Assembly (NCBI RefSeq): GCF_030246885.1
Contig: NZ_CP126739.1
Span: 62,001 to 126,000 of the forward strand
From: Microbacterium sp. zg-B185
Lineage (GTDB): Bacteria; Actinomycetota; Actinomycetes; Actinomycetales; Microbacteriaceae
Length of the DNA: 64,000 bases
Reading direction: 5' to 3'
The notes under the pieces were generated by a model. It made no database searches. It saw nothing but the letters and a program-made list of their open reading frames with translations, and was not told the origin of the DNA. This document shows, piece after piece, positions 34,384 to 43,340 of the stretch. Positions within the stretch are counted from its first letter, which is position 1. Every line of letters starts with the position of its first letter. The translations under genes were made by a program, and so were the position numbers.

Positions 34384-36504
34384 GTGAGAAGTGATCGAAA
34401 GGCGTCCCGCTGGCGGGCGCTGGCGAGCGTGCTGACCGGCACGCTCGTCGCGACGGCGGCATTCGCGGGAGTCGCCGCTCCGGCGCAGGCCGCACCGACC
34501 GCCTCCGCGTCTGAGCTGACCTGGGGCTTCAAGGCGAGCTGGAACAGCTACGTCGCCACGTTCGGGGGCACGGCGACGGCATCGGGCGGAGCCGGCCTCG
34601 CGGGTGACGAGTACGTCTGGTCCCCCGCTGCAGGCGAATTCGATCCCGCCACCGCCGAGGGATCGGCGCAGTTCACCGGCAGCGTGCAGTTCGACGTCCC
34701 CTCGCACGGCATCGCCCTGGCCGTCAGCGACCCCCGCGTCGTCTTCGCGGGCGGCGTCGGCAGCGTGTACTGGTCGGCCGGCGACGCGGCCACGGCAGTC
34801 CTCGGCGCCACGATCTCGTCGGTGTCCCTCGGCGCGCCCGCTGAGACCGACGGCGCCGCGACCGTGAGCGTCGCGGCGACCGGTGTGGCCTTTACGGCCG
34901 AGGGCGCAGAGGCATTCGGCGGCTCCTACGCCGCCGGCGATCCGATGGATGATCTCGCCTTCGCGCTGACGTACACGAGCCTGCCGGCCGCACCCACGGC
35001 CACCTCCACGACGCTCGCAGTATCCCCGGCAGCGACGTCCGCGCCGGGTGCGGACATCCTGCTCACCGCGACCGTCGCGCCCGCGGCGAGCGGCACGGTC
35101 ACGTTCTTCGATTCAGGCAGCCCGCTGGGTGCGCCGGTCCCGCTGGTCGGCGATGCGGCGACCTTCACCGTCGAGGGAGCCGCGGCGGCTGCGCACGGCT
35201 TCAGCGCGGCGTTCACTCCGACGGATGCCGCGGCCTTCACCGCCTCGACCTCCGCGACAGTCGCGCACACGGTGGCCGCCCAGCCGGTTGAACCCACTCC
35301 GCCGGTGTTCACGCCGGCGCTCTCGGTGTTCCTCTCCGATGGCGTCACCCCGTACACCGGCCAGCCCGTGTACACGGACGACGAGCTCATCGTTCGCGGC
35401 AGCGGCTTCGACCCCGGGGCGAACGTCGGCGGTCGTGGTGTGCCCATCCCGAGCACACTGCCGCAGGGAACCTACGTCGTGCTGGGCTCCTTCCTTGATG
35501 AGTGGAAGCCGTCGGCATCGGCCCCCAGTTCGACGCGCAAGGTCGTCTCGCAGACGTGGGCGCTCGCCGCGACGGTGCTCGACCAGGTGCCGGCCCAGTA
35601 CCAGAGCACCATCCGCGCGCAGTGGGTGGAACTGTCCCAGGACGGAACCTTCGCGGCGACGCTGACCGCACAGGACTTCTCGTCGGGCCTGCCCGCCGGC
35701 AACTGGGGTGTCTACACGTATGGCGCGGGTGGCATCTCGAATGCCGCGCAGGAGCTGTCCGTCGCGGTCGAGTACGCCGGCGACCGCCCCGGCGCCGACC
35801 CGGTCATCGTCCCGACCGTGCCGCCCGCCCTGCAGCCGGCCGAGCCGGCGACCGTGCCGCAGCCGGCCGAGCCGGCGTGCGTTGCACGCGCCGTGTCTGG
35901 AGCCGACATCCAGTGGGGCGTGAAGCAGAGCTTCCGCGACTACATCGCGGGCGGCATCGCCAAGGGGTCAATCTCCGGTGGGTGGGGGGCCGGTTCCGGC
36001 TCCTACAACACGCAGGAGGATCGCGGCCGCGTCGGCTACGGCGGATCCACCTCGTTCGCCGGGCACAGCGGTGCGCTCGAGATCACCCTCTCCAACCCGC
36101 GCATCCAGGTCCACAGTGCGACCTCCGCGTCACTGATCATGGGCGTCCAGTCGACGTCGTACAACGGCTCGCCGAGCGTGGACGCGGGCAGCGTCGTGTT
36201 CGCCACCCTGACCTTGCCCGGCGCCGTCGAATCCCCGTCGCGGATCGGCTGGACCGGCGCGGCGGCGACGCTGACCGCGGCGGGTGCGGAGGCCTTCGCG
36301 GGCTTCTACGCCGCCGGCACTGCGCTGGACCCGGTGACGTTCTCGTTCCCCCTCGGAGCCGAGGTCCCCTGTGACGCGGCCACGTCGGCCTCCCTCGCCG
36401 TCACGGGCGGCGAGGCGTCGATCGACGCGCTGTGGCTCGGAATCGGAATGCTCATCGTCGGCGCGGGCGCGTTCGCCGTGCGCCGCCGGAGCGTGCGCGC
36501 CTGA
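34384..36504 (+). CDS. htaA: large HtaA-family heme-binding surface protein
   Basis: 706 residues: signal peptide ending near AQA-AP (37), HtaA domain 1 (about 43-205, ELTWGFKASWNSYVATF), a bacterial Ig-like domain (about 210-305), an unassigned beta-rich domain (about 312-480), a Pro/Glu linker (PALQPAEPATVPQPAEP), HtaA domain 2 (about 505-660, IQWGVKQSFRDYIAGG, SFAGHSGALE), then LAVTGG, a hydrophobic helix and RRRSVRA. LAVTG fits the LAXTG signal of class E sortases, so it is probably wall-linked. GTG 34384 has GGAGG 5 nt upstream. It should collect heme at the surface for HmuTUV. Confidence 0.92.
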   Translation: MRSDRKASRWRALASVLTGTLVATAAFAGVAAPAQAAPTASASELTWGFKASWNSYVATFGGTATASGGAGLAGDEYVWSPAAGEFDPATAEGSAQFTGSVQFDVPSHGIALAVSDPRVVFAGGVGSVYWSAGDAATAVLGATISSVSLGAPAETDGAATVSVAATGVAFTAEGAEAFGGSYAAGDPMDDLAFALTYTSLPAAPTATSTTLAVSPAATSAPGADILLTATVAPAASGTVTFFDSGSPLGAPVPLVGDAATFTVEGAAAAAHGFSAAFTPTDAAAFTASTSATVAHTVAAQPVEPTPPVFTPALSVFLSDGVTPYTGQPVYTDDELIVRGSGFDPGANVGGRGVPIPSTLPQGTYVVLGSFLDEWKPSASAPSSTRKVVSQTWALAATVLDQVPAQYQSTIRAQWVELSQDGTFAATLTAQDFSSGLPAGNWGVYTYGAGGISNAAQELSVAVEYAGDRPGADPVIVPTVPPALQPAEPATVPQPAEPACVARAVSGADIQWGVKQSFRDYIAGGIAKGSISGGWGAGSGSYNTQEDRGRVGYGGSTSFAGHSGALEITLSNPRIQVHSATSASLIMGVQSTSYNGSPSVDAGSVVFATLTLPGAVESPSRIGWTGAAATLTAAGAEAFAGFYAAGTALDPVTFSFPLGAEVPCDAATSASLAVTGGEASIDALWLGIGMLIVGAGAFAVRRRSVRA

Positions 36505-36510
36505 TGAGGG

Positions 36511-36545
36511 CGGGCGTGCTCTGCCCTTCGCGCAGAGCACGCCCG
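36511..36545 (+). terminator. terminator of the heme locus
   Basis: A perfect 14-bp stem CGGGCGTGCTCTGC / GCAGAGCACGCCCG (36511-36524, 36532-36545) with a 7-nt loop starts 6 bp after the htaA stop. There is no T-tract, as is common in actinobacteria. Confidence 0.85.
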
Positions 36546-36593
36546 CACCGCTCCGCCGACCGCGCCTGGCCGGCCGGGTGAGACAATGGAGCC

Positions 36594-36983
36594 ATGGCCG
36601 AACCGGCGCAGATCCCCGAACCCGATGCCGCGGCATCCTCCGCTCGCAACCCGGGTGGGGTTCCCCACCCCGTGGCCGCCGACCGCATCGAGACGGTGCG
36701 GGTGCGGCGGACGCCCAAGTACGCGGTGTTCCTGATCGCCGGCGCCGGTCTGGGTCTGCTGGTCGCGCTGATCCTCACGTTCGCGTCCAACGGAACCGCC
36801 GACACCAGCCCGAACACCGGCTTGATCTACTCCCAGGGGCAGGTCTTCGGCTTCCTGGCGCTGATCTGCATCACCGTCGGCGTCGCCATCGGTGGGGTGA
36901 CCGCGCTGATCCTCGATCGCGTTCTCGCCCGCCGTTCGCGTGAGGTCACGGTCGATCGCGCAACCATTCACGTCGAGGACTGA
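36594..36983 (+). CDS. two-span membrane protein, paralogue of the one at 29473
   Basis: 129 residues with a Pro/Ala N-terminal tail, VRVRRTPKYAVFLIAGAG leading into helix 1, a Thr/Asn/Gly loop (SNGTADTSPNTGL), helix 2 (FLALICITVGVAIGGVTALILDRV) and a charged tail. It shares layout and several motifs with the gene at 29473 next to purD; this one sits near purM and purF. GACAAT lies 6 nt before the ATG. Function unknown. Confidence 0.78.
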   Translation: MAEPAQIPEPDAAASSARNPGGVPHPVAADRIETVRVRRTPKYAVFLIAGAGLGLLVALILTFASNGTADTSPNTGLIYSQGQVFGFLALICITVGVAIGGVTALILDRVLARRSREVTVDRATIHVED

Positions 36984-36991
36984 ACCGGCCG

Positions 36992-37603
36992 CTAAGCCAG
37001 TTCGGCGATGATCGGGTGGATCGCCGCGTCGAAGGCGACGACGTCTCCGCGCAGCGAGTCGGTGACCGCGATGGTGAGTGATCCGATCCACCACACTCCG
37101 CGCTGGGTCAGCGGCAGCACCTGGACATTGAGCTCGAACGAGTGCGCTCTACGGCCCACCTGGCGCTCGTGCTCGGCGATCGCGCTCGCATAGGCCCGAT
37201 ACGAGACGCCCGGCTTCGCCGCGGCCTCCTTCCGGTAGCGCTCGTGTGCGGACTGCGAGAACGCCAGCGACTCCGCGGCGTGCGGGACGATCGCGTCCCG
37301 GAGCACCTCGGATCCCTCGGCCGGGAGCGCGACCAGGGTCTCGAAGCCGTCGACCAGCTCGAGGGGGACGGGGGAGGGATGCGCGGTCGGCTCGACCGTC
37401 ATGGCCCAGAACTCGCGCCATTGGCGCTCCAGCAGAGCCTGCGCGTCCTCGGAGCGGTCGTTCACGCGTGCCGGGATGCCTCGCAGGTGCGGCAGCTCGT
37501 CCGGGGAGCGGATGCCCAGCGCCTGCCGGAGGTAGAGCGCGAGCAGGACCGGCTGGCCCGCGTCCTCGCGGATCAGCCACTCCGGAGCACTACTGCCGCC
37601 CAT
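36992..37603 (-). CDS. conserved-looking hypothetical protein
   Basis: 203 residues without signal peptide or membrane helix. Features: MGGSSAPEWLIREDAGQPVL at the N-terminus, a Trp-containing WREFWAMTVEPTAHPSPVPLEL segment, and a C-terminal beta-rich part (FELNVQVLPLTQRGVWWIGSLTIAVTD). Composition is protein-like and the ATG lies 7 nt after TAGACT. It diverges from purM across 122 bp and ends 8 bp from the convergent membrane-protein gene. I do not recognise a family. Confidence 0.75.
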   Translation of the reverse strand: MGGSSAPEWLIREDAGQPVLLALYLRQALGIRSPDELPHLRGIPARVNDRSEDAQALLERQWREFWAMTVEPTAHPSPVPLELVDGFETLVALPAEGSEVLRDAIVPHAAESLAFSQSAHERYRKEAAAKPGVSYRAYASAIAEHERQVGRRAHSFELNVQVLPLTQRGVWWIGSLTIAVTDSLRGDVVAFDAAIHPIIAELA

Positions 37604-37725
37604 GGCGCCAAGTCTAAGGCGGGCCGCCGACACCCGCCTCGTCCGCGGAGGCGCGCCCGCCGAACCCGTGAGGCGCCCTCCGGCATCGGGGATCCGCTCG
37701 GCTGTGCCGCCGCTAGGCTGGGATG

Positions 37726-38925
37726 GTGGCCTCACCCTCCCGCGACGCCTCTTCCGCGCACGGAAGCGCCTCAGTGAACCCCTATACCGAAGCCGGTGTC
37801 GATACTGCGGCCGGCGACTTGGCCGTCGAGCTGATGAAGTCGGCGGTGCGCCGCACCCACGGCCCCGAAGTCCTCGGCGGCGTGGGCGGGTTCGCCGGGC
37901 TTTTCGACGCGTCGGCGCTCCGCTCCTACGCGCACCCGCTGCTGGCGACCAGCACCGACGGTGTCGGCACGAAAGTGGCGATCGCGCAGGCGATCGACAA
38001 GCACGACACGATCGGACTCGATCTGGTCGGCATGGTGGTCGATGACATCGTCGTGGTCGGGGCCAAGCCGCTGTTCATGACCGACTACATCGCGTGCGGC
38101 AAGGTCTTCCCCGAGCGCATCGCCGATATCGTCGCGGGCATCGCACGCGGGTGTTCCGAGACGGGCACCGCCCTGGTCGGCGGCGAGACCGCCGAGCACC
38201 CCGGCCTGCTCGGTCCTCATGACTACGACGTCGCCGGCGCGGCGACCGGTGTCGTCGAGGCGGGTCGCATCCTGGGCGCTGATCGCGTCCGCCCCGGCGA
38301 CGTGGTCCTCGCCCTGGCCTCCAGCGGACTGCACTCGAACGGCTATTCGCTCGTGCGCCACATCGTGACGCAGGCAGGCATCCAGTACGGCGATCACGCG
38401 GCCGATTTCGGCACGACCTGGGGCGAGGCGCTGCTGGAGCCCACCCGCCTGTACACGGCACCGCTCCTGCGTCTCATCGACACCCTCAGCGGCAGCACCC
38501 CCACTGAGGGCGACGCATCCGGTGTCCATGCGCTCAGCCACGTGACCGGGGGCGGTATCGCCGCCAACCTCGCCCGCGTCCTGCCGCGCGGAACCTGGGT
38601 CGACCTGGACCGCTCGACGTGGTCGCCGCCGACCGTGTTCCGCGTGCTCGCGGACCTGGGCGGCCTCGAACTGGAGGCGACCGAGGGGACGTGGAACCTG
38701 GGCATCGGCTTCGTCGCGATCGTCGCCGCCGAGCAGGCCGACGCCGCAGCATCCGCCCTGGCCCGGGACGGAATCGCAGCATGGCGCGTCGGGGTCGTCC
38801 AGGACGGCACGGTACCGGCCGACGGGCACGGCGACTTCGAGCAGGGCGCCAAGGGCGTCGACGGCGGCGCCGTGCGACTGGTCGGCGCGTACCGCGACGG
38901 CGACAACTCAGACGGAGCGAACTAG
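37726..38925 (+). CDS. purM: phosphoribosylformylglycinamidine cyclo-ligase (AIR synthase)
   Basis: PurM closes the imidazole ring of AIR from FGAM with ATP. Motifs: NPYTEAGVDTAAGDLAVELM, LLATSTDGVGTKVAIAQ near residue 70, GLDLVGMVVDDIVVVGAKPLF near residue 100, and VGGETAEHPGLL near residue 150. GTG 37726 is chosen because TAGGCT ends 6 nt upstream (leaderless pattern); ATG 37723 and GTG 37774 (just before NPYTEAG, with GGAAG) are alternatives. purF follows after 5 bp, so they form an operon in the order purM-purF. Confidence 0.95.
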   Translation: MASPSRDASSAHGSASVNPYTEAGVDTAAGDLAVELMKSAVRRTHGPEVLGGVGGFAGLFDASALRSYAHPLLATSTDGVGTKVAIAQAIDKHDTIGLDLVGMVVDDIVVVGAKPLFMTDYIACGKVFPERIADIVAGIARGCSETGTALVGGETAEHPGLLGPHDYDVAGAATGVVEAGRILGADRVRPGDVVLALASSGLHSNGYSLVRHIVTQAGIQYGDHAADFGTTWGEALLEPTRLYTAPLLRLIDTLSGSTPTEGDASGVHALSHVTGGGIAANLARVLPRGTWVDLDRSTWSPPTVFRVLADLGGLELEATEGTWNLGIGFVAIVAAEQADAAASALARDGIAAWRVGVVQDGTVPADGHGDFEQGAKGVDGGAVRLVGAYRDGDNSDGAN

Positions 38926-38930
38926 ACCCT

Positions 38931-40391
38931 ATGTGCGGCATCGTCGGAATGGTCGGGCAGGGCTCGGTCAACCAGGAGATCTACGACGCGCTGCTGCTGC
39001 TGCAGCATCGCGGGCAGGATTCGACCGGCATCGCCACGGCGGAGCCGAGCGGCATCTTCCACGTGCACAAGGAGCGCGGGATGGTCCGCGAGGCCTTCCG
39101 CACCCGGGACATGCGCACCCTTCTGGGCACGATCGGACTGGGGCACGTGCGCTACGCCACGAAGGGCACCGCCTCCAGCGAGGAGGAGGCCCAGCCGTTC
39201 TACGTGAACGCCCCGTACGGCATCGTGCTCGTGCACAACGGCAACCTGACCAACACCAGGGAGCTGACCGACGAGCTGTTCCACAAGGACCGCCGGCACC
39301 TGAACACCTCCAGCGACACCGAGCTGCTGGTCAACGTGCTCGCCAACGAGCTGCAGGCCTCGATCTCGGGCCTGGAACTGGATCCGGAACAGGTCTTCCA
39401 CGCCGTCTCCCGCGTCCACGAACGTGTCGAGGGCTCCTACGCCGCGATCGCGCTGATCGCCGGGTACGGCCTGCTCGCGTTCCGTGACCCGTTCGGCATC
39501 CGCCCGCTCATCATCGGCACCCGCAAGACGGATGCCGGCGCCTACGAGTGGATCGTGTCCTCCGAGTCGCTGGTGCTGGAGAACGGCGGCTTCGACGTGG
39601 TGCGCGACGTGCTGCCGGGCGAAGCCGTCTTCATCGACCTCGACGGGCACCTGCACAGCCGGCAGTGCGCCGCGACGCCGCGGCTGGCGCCGTGCTCGTT
39701 CGAATACGTCTACCTGGCACGGCCGGACTCGATCATGAACGGGATCTCCGTGTACGAGGCGCGGCTGCGGATGGGCGAGCGTCTGGCCGACACGATCGCC
39801 AAGTACACGCCGTCGGGAACCATCGATGTGGTCATGCCGATCCCCGACTCCGCGCGCCCGGCCGCGATGCAGGTCGCGCGCAAGCTCGGTCTGGAGTACC
39901 GCGAGGGCTTCTACAAGAACCGCTACGTCGGCCGCACGTTCATCATGCCCGGACAGGCGGTCCGCAAGAAGAGCGTGCGTCAGAAGCTCAACGCGATGTC
40001 CAGCGAGTTCAAGGGCAAGAACGTGCTCCTGATCGACGACTCGATCGTGCGGGGCACGACGAGCAAGGAGATCATCCAGATGGCCCGGGATGCCGGGGCC
40101 AAAAGCGTCACGTTCGCCTCGGCCGCGCCGCCGGTGCGGTACCCGCACGTCTACGGCATCAACATGCCGTCGCGTCACGAGCTGGTCGCCCATGGACGCA
40201 CCATTCCGGAGATCGCCGAGGAGCTCGGCGCGGACTACATGGTCTACCAGGAGGTCGAGGACCTCAAGGCGGCCATCCTGGAGGGCTCGGACCTCGACGA
40301 CCTGGACATGAGCTGCTTCGACGGGCGCTACGTGACCGGCACGGTCTCGGAGGAGTACCTGGCCTGGGTCGAGGGCTCCCAGGAGAGTTGA
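38931..40391 (+). CDS. purF: amidophosphoribosyltransferase
   Basis: A 486-aa enzyme for the first committed step of purine synthesis (PRPP + glutamine to phosphoribosylamine). It starts MCGIVGMVG: Cys2 is the N-terminal nucleophile of the class II glutaminase once Met is removed, with no propeptide. The glutaminase half shows LLLLQHRGQDSTGIA and GHVRYATKGTAS; the transferase half has VLLIDDSIVRGTTSKEI, the PRPP loop, near residue 365. The nearest GGAG is 15 nt upstream, so coupling to purM translation is likely. Confidence 0.97.
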   Translation: MCGIVGMVGQGSVNQEIYDALLLLQHRGQDSTGIATAEPSGIFHVHKERGMVREAFRTRDMRTLLGTIGLGHVRYATKGTASSEEEAQPFYVNAPYGIVLVHNGNLTNTRELTDELFHKDRRHLNTSSDTELLVNVLANELQASISGLELDPEQVFHAVSRVHERVEGSYAAIALIAGYGLLAFRDPFGIRPLIIGTRKTDAGAYEWIVSSESLVLENGGFDVVRDVLPGEAVFIDLDGHLHSRQCAATPRLAPCSFEYVYLARPDSIMNGISVYEARLRMGERLADTIAKYTPSGTIDVVMPIPDSARPAAMQVARKLGLEYREGFYKNRYVGRTFIMPGQAVRKKSVRQKLNAMSSEFKGKNVLLIDDSIVRGTTSKEIIQMARDAGAKSVTFASAAPPVRYPHVYGINMPSRHELVAHGRTIPEIAEELGADYMVYQEVEDLKAAILEGSDLDDLDMSCFDGRYVTGTVSEEYLAWVEGSQES

Positions 40392-40500
40392 GCCGCCCCG
40401 GATCACCGCGCGCTCCGCTGTCTCGATACGTGCCGGCGCGCTACTGGACAACCGGCATCGTTGATGCGGGTCGGCTCGACCTCGCACCTAAGCTTGAGCA

Positions 40501-41730
40501 GTGACACCGACTTCCGCCCGCCCGCTCTGGCAGGGTCGGACTCTCGCCCTGGTCGGGATCGTCCTGTTCGCCTTCTCGCTGCGCTCCGCCGTGGCCGCGC
40601 TCTCGCCCCTGATCGACCACATCACGGACGACTTCGCGATGCCCGCAGCGATCATCGGTCTGATCGGGACCGCGCCGCCGGTCTGCTACGCCGTGTTCGG
40701 CATCCTGACGCCGTTGTTCGAGCGCAGGCTGGGACTGGAGCGCCTCACCGTGCTGGCCATCGCGGTCGCGACCGCGGGGATGGCCCTGCGCGGCCTGGCG
40801 ACCGACGCGGTGGCGCTCCTGCTGGGGACGGCCCTGATCTTCGCCGCCGTTGGTGTGGGCAACATCCTGCTGCCGCCGCTGGTGCGCAAGTACTTCCCGG
40901 ACCGCATCGGCTTGATCACCACGATCTACACGACCACCATGGCGGTCGCGACGCTGATGCCGCCGCTGATCGCGGTGCCCGTGGCGGATGCGACGAGCTG
41001 GGGATTCTCGCTGGGCATGTGGGCGGTGTTCGCGGCGCTGGCGCTGATTCCCTGGGTCGCGATGCTGGTGCGCCAACGTGCCGCCGTCGTGGACGAGGAC
41101 ATCGAACCGCCGAATCCGCGGGTGTTCGGCCGAATGTGGCGCCTCCCGCTGGCATGGGCGCTGGCCGTCGGCTTCCTCGCCGCCGGCACCATGGCGTACA
41201 CGTCGTTCGCCTGGCTGCCCCAGCTGCTCATCGACGTCGCCGGTGTCACCCCGGCCGGCGCCGGCATCCTGCTCGCGCTGTTCGCCGCCATGGGCCTGCC
41301 GGCCTCACTGCTGGTGCCGTTGCTGGTGACCCGCTACCACGCGACCGGCGTGCTGTTCGCGATCGCCGTCACCGCCGGACTGACCGCGATCGCCGGGCTC
41401 CTCCTTGCACCGCAGGCTGCTCCCTGGCTTTGGGTGGCGCTGCTCGGTCTGGAGCCGCTGCTGTTCCCGCTCACACTCGTGCTGCTCGGCCTGCGCGCGC
41501 GGACTCACGAGGGCTCTGTCGCGCTGAGCGGATTCGTGCAGAGCATCGGATACGCGATCGTGGCCGTGTTCCCGATCGGCATCGGACTGCTGCACGATGC
41601 CACCGCCTCCTGGACGGTGCCGCTGCTGGTGCTCGCCGGTGTGGTCGCCGCGGCGATCCCGGCCGGTCTGATCGTCGCGCGTCGCGTCACGATCGAGGAC
41701 GAGTGGGAGCGCCGCCACGGAAACTGGTGA
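40501..41730 (+). CDS. MFS permease, CynX/NimT (cyanate transporter) family
   Basis: 409 residues with 12 predicted helices. FAFSLRSAVAALSPLIDHI at helix 1 and the GTAPPVCYAVFGILTPLFERRLGLE motif between helices 2 and 3 are characteristic of CynX-type MFS proteins (cyanate, 2-nitroimidazole and related anions). Substrate unknown; no cyanase or reductase gene is nearby. GTG 40501 has TAAGCT ending 6 nt upstream, a likely leaderless start. Confidence 0.9.
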   Translation: MTPTSARPLWQGRTLALVGIVLFAFSLRSAVAALSPLIDHITDDFAMPAAIIGLIGTAPPVCYAVFGILTPLFERRLGLERLTVLAIAVATAGMALRGLATDAVALLLGTALIFAAVGVGNILLPPLVRKYFPDRIGLITTIYTTTMAVATLMPPLIAVPVADATSWGFSLGMWAVFAALALIPWVAMLVRQRAAVVDEDIEPPNPRVFGRMWRLPLAWALAVGFLAAGTMAYTSFAWLPQLLIDVAGVTPAGAGILLALFAAMGLPASLLVPLLVTRYHATGVLFAIAVTAGLTAIAGLLLAPQAAPWLWVALLGLEPLLFPLTLVLLGLRARTHEGSVALSGFVQSIGYAIVAVFPIGIGLLHDATASWTVPLLVLAGVVAAAIPAGLIVARRVTIEDEWERRHGNW

Positions 41731-41803
41731 TCGCTGCGTGCGATGGTCGCCGCATGGCGTTACAGGTGGCGGAGACCCGTAACGAGATCAGCGGGCGCGA
41801 AGA

Positions 41804-41980
41804 CTACGCCTTCTCGCCCTCGTACTCGTCGGCATACTGGTCGGCCCACTTGTCGACGTACTGCTCGTCGTCGGGGTGACCCAGTTCCTTCTCCAGCGCC
41901 GAGTAGTTGACGGTCGGGCTGTAGGACTTGAGTTCGCGCGCGATCTTGGTGTGCTTCGCCTTCTGACGGCCACGCCCCAT
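41804..41980 (-). CDS. DUF3073 small protein
   Basis: 58 residues beginning MGRGRQKAKHTKIARELK and continuing YSPTVNYSALEKEL, then an acidic tail (DEQYVDKWADQYADEYEGEKA). This is the DUF3073 pattern found across actinobacteria: basic N-terminus, acidic C-terminus. The basic half suggests nucleic-acid contact, but no function is established. GAGGGGG precedes the ATG. It is divergent from the universal stress protein gene. Confidence 0.92.
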   Translation of the reverse strand: MGRGRQKAKHTKIARELKSYSPTVNYSALEKELGHPDDEQYVDKWADQYADEYEGEKA

Positions 41981-42142
41981 GCGAGACCCCCTCATTTCTG
42001 AGTAGCGGGCGGTGCGGGGGCAATCCGCCGCGTCAACCCGGGCATTCACGAAACCGGCTCGAGGCCGGTAAGAGTAGCATTCAGGATACCACGGAGCCCT
42101 GGGCGCAGACCGCTCCGGCCAGGCAGCGAGAGGGCGGGACAT

Positions 42143-42715
42143 ATGGCCGACGAAGCATCTGACAGCACCCCGGGGGCGGATGCCGGCGGCATGCCGCTGC
42201 CTGTCCCCGAAGCGGACGCCGCGGCTCTGCGCGGCGCCGTCGTGGTGGGTGTCGTGCCGGGCCTCCCGGCGCGCGTGCTCAAGGAGGCGGCGCGATACGC
42301 GAAGCTGCTGCAGGCGCCACTGGTGGTGGTGCATGTCGACGTGACCCGCTTCGTGACCTATGAGGATCCGGACGGCTACGTGCATTCGGCACCGATCGAC
42401 ATCAATGTGGCTGCGGGCGAGAGCGATCTCGCTGTCGTCACCGCGGAGGCGACGGCCCTGCTCGAGCGGTCGGACATCCGGTGGAGCGTCCAGCAGCTCG
42501 TCGGCGATCCCGCGCTGGCGATGAAGCAGCTGGCCGACCAGATCGAGGCGCGGCTGCTGGTGGTCGGCACGCGCAAGCGCGGCCTGGGCGAATCGATCCG
42601 CGGGTTCTTCACCGGCTCGGTCGCCGCGCGGCTGGCGCACCGCCAGCACCGGCCGATCCTCGTCGTCCCGCTCGGGGAGCCCGTGCCGGACGACGAGGAG
42701 ATCTGGCCCGGCTGA
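42143..42715 (+). CDS. universal stress protein (UspA family)
   Basis: 190 residues with one Usp domain after an acidic 30-residue lead. Core elements: AVVVGVVPGLPARVLKEAARYAKLL, APLVVVHVD, a middle insertion with ERSDIRWSVQQLVGDPALAMKQLAD, and RLLVVGTRKRGLGESIRGFFTGSVAARLAHRQHRPILVVP. The G-x(2)-G-x(9)-G-S/T ATP signature is represented (GTRKRGLG...FTGSVA), so ATP binding is likely. Probable stress adaptation role. Confidence 0.9.
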   Translation: MADEASDSTPGADAGGMPLPVPEADAAALRGAVVVGVVPGLPARVLKEAARYAKLLQAPLVVVHVDVTRFVTYEDPDGYVHSAPIDINVAAGESDLAVVTAEATALLERSDIRWSVQQLVGDPALAMKQLADQIEARLLVVGTRKRGLGESIRGFFTGSVAARLAHRQHRPILVVPLGEPVPDDEEIWPG

Positions 42716-42731
42716 GAGCCGGCCGGCGCCC

Positions 42732-43340
42732 TCAGCGGCGCAGGGAACGGGTGATGTCGCGGGCGACGCCGTCCAACGATGCGATGAGCTCGTCCACGAC
42801 GGATGCCGCCAGCTCGCCGCCGCGGGCGACGTGCGAGCGCAGATCCGTGCGCACACGCGCGCGGAACTCGTTGATCGCGGCATCCGCGCGATGGACCTGC
42901 TCGCGACTCGCGGTGCGCGGGTCATCCGCCCGCGGTGCCTCCCGCGACGCGGTGCGCTCCTCACGGGTGGCCGCTGCGAGATCGGCGCGCAGGCTCTTCA
43001 TCGCCTCCCGCACGCTCCCGCGCACCTCGTCGGCGATGAGCCGCACCGAATCCGTCAGGCCGGCTTCGATCCCCTCCAGGTCACCGGCCCGGGCGGCCAC
43101 TTCGGCCCGTCCGGCATCCGTGATCTCGTAAACCGTCTTGCGACCGTCCACGGTCTTGGAGACCAGCCCGTCCTCCTCGAGCTTGGCAAGTCGGGGGTAG
43201 ATGGTGCCGGCACTCGGCGTGTACGTGCCGCCGGTTCGATCCGAGAGCGCCTGGATGATGTCGTAGCCGTGACGCGGCCCCTCATCGAGCAGGCTCAGCA
43301 GGTACAGGCGCAGGTCGCCGTGCGAGAAGACAGGTGCCAT
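42732..43340 (-). CDS. PadR-family transcriptional regulator
   Basis: 202 residues. The PadR winged helix is evident at the N-terminus: LLSLLDEGPRHGYDIIQAL, SAGTIYPRLAKLEEDGLVSKTVDGRKTVYEITDAGR. The long C-terminal part is helical and charged, for dimerisation. ATG 43340 (MAPVF) is preferred because AGGAG is 5 nt upstream and it overlaps the DUF4097 gene stop by 1 bp (TGATG). The operon starts with two GATATATC palindromes, so it probably represses itself and its partner. Confidence 0.92.
   Translation of the reverse strand: MAPVFSHGDLRLYLLSLLDEGPRHGYDIIQALSDRTGGTYTPSAGTIYPRLAKLEEDGLVSKTVDGRKTVYEITDAGRAEVAARAGDLEGIEAGLTDSVRLIADEVRGSVREAMKSLRADLAAATREERTASREAPRADDPRTASREQVHRADAAINEFRARVRTDLRSHVARGGELAASVVDELIASLDGVARDITRSLRR

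Noticed and set aside
30443..36504. Recently acquired genomic island carrying the heme genes
   Set aside because: Composition and start patterns match the neighbours and there is no integrase, tRNA or direct-repeat border.
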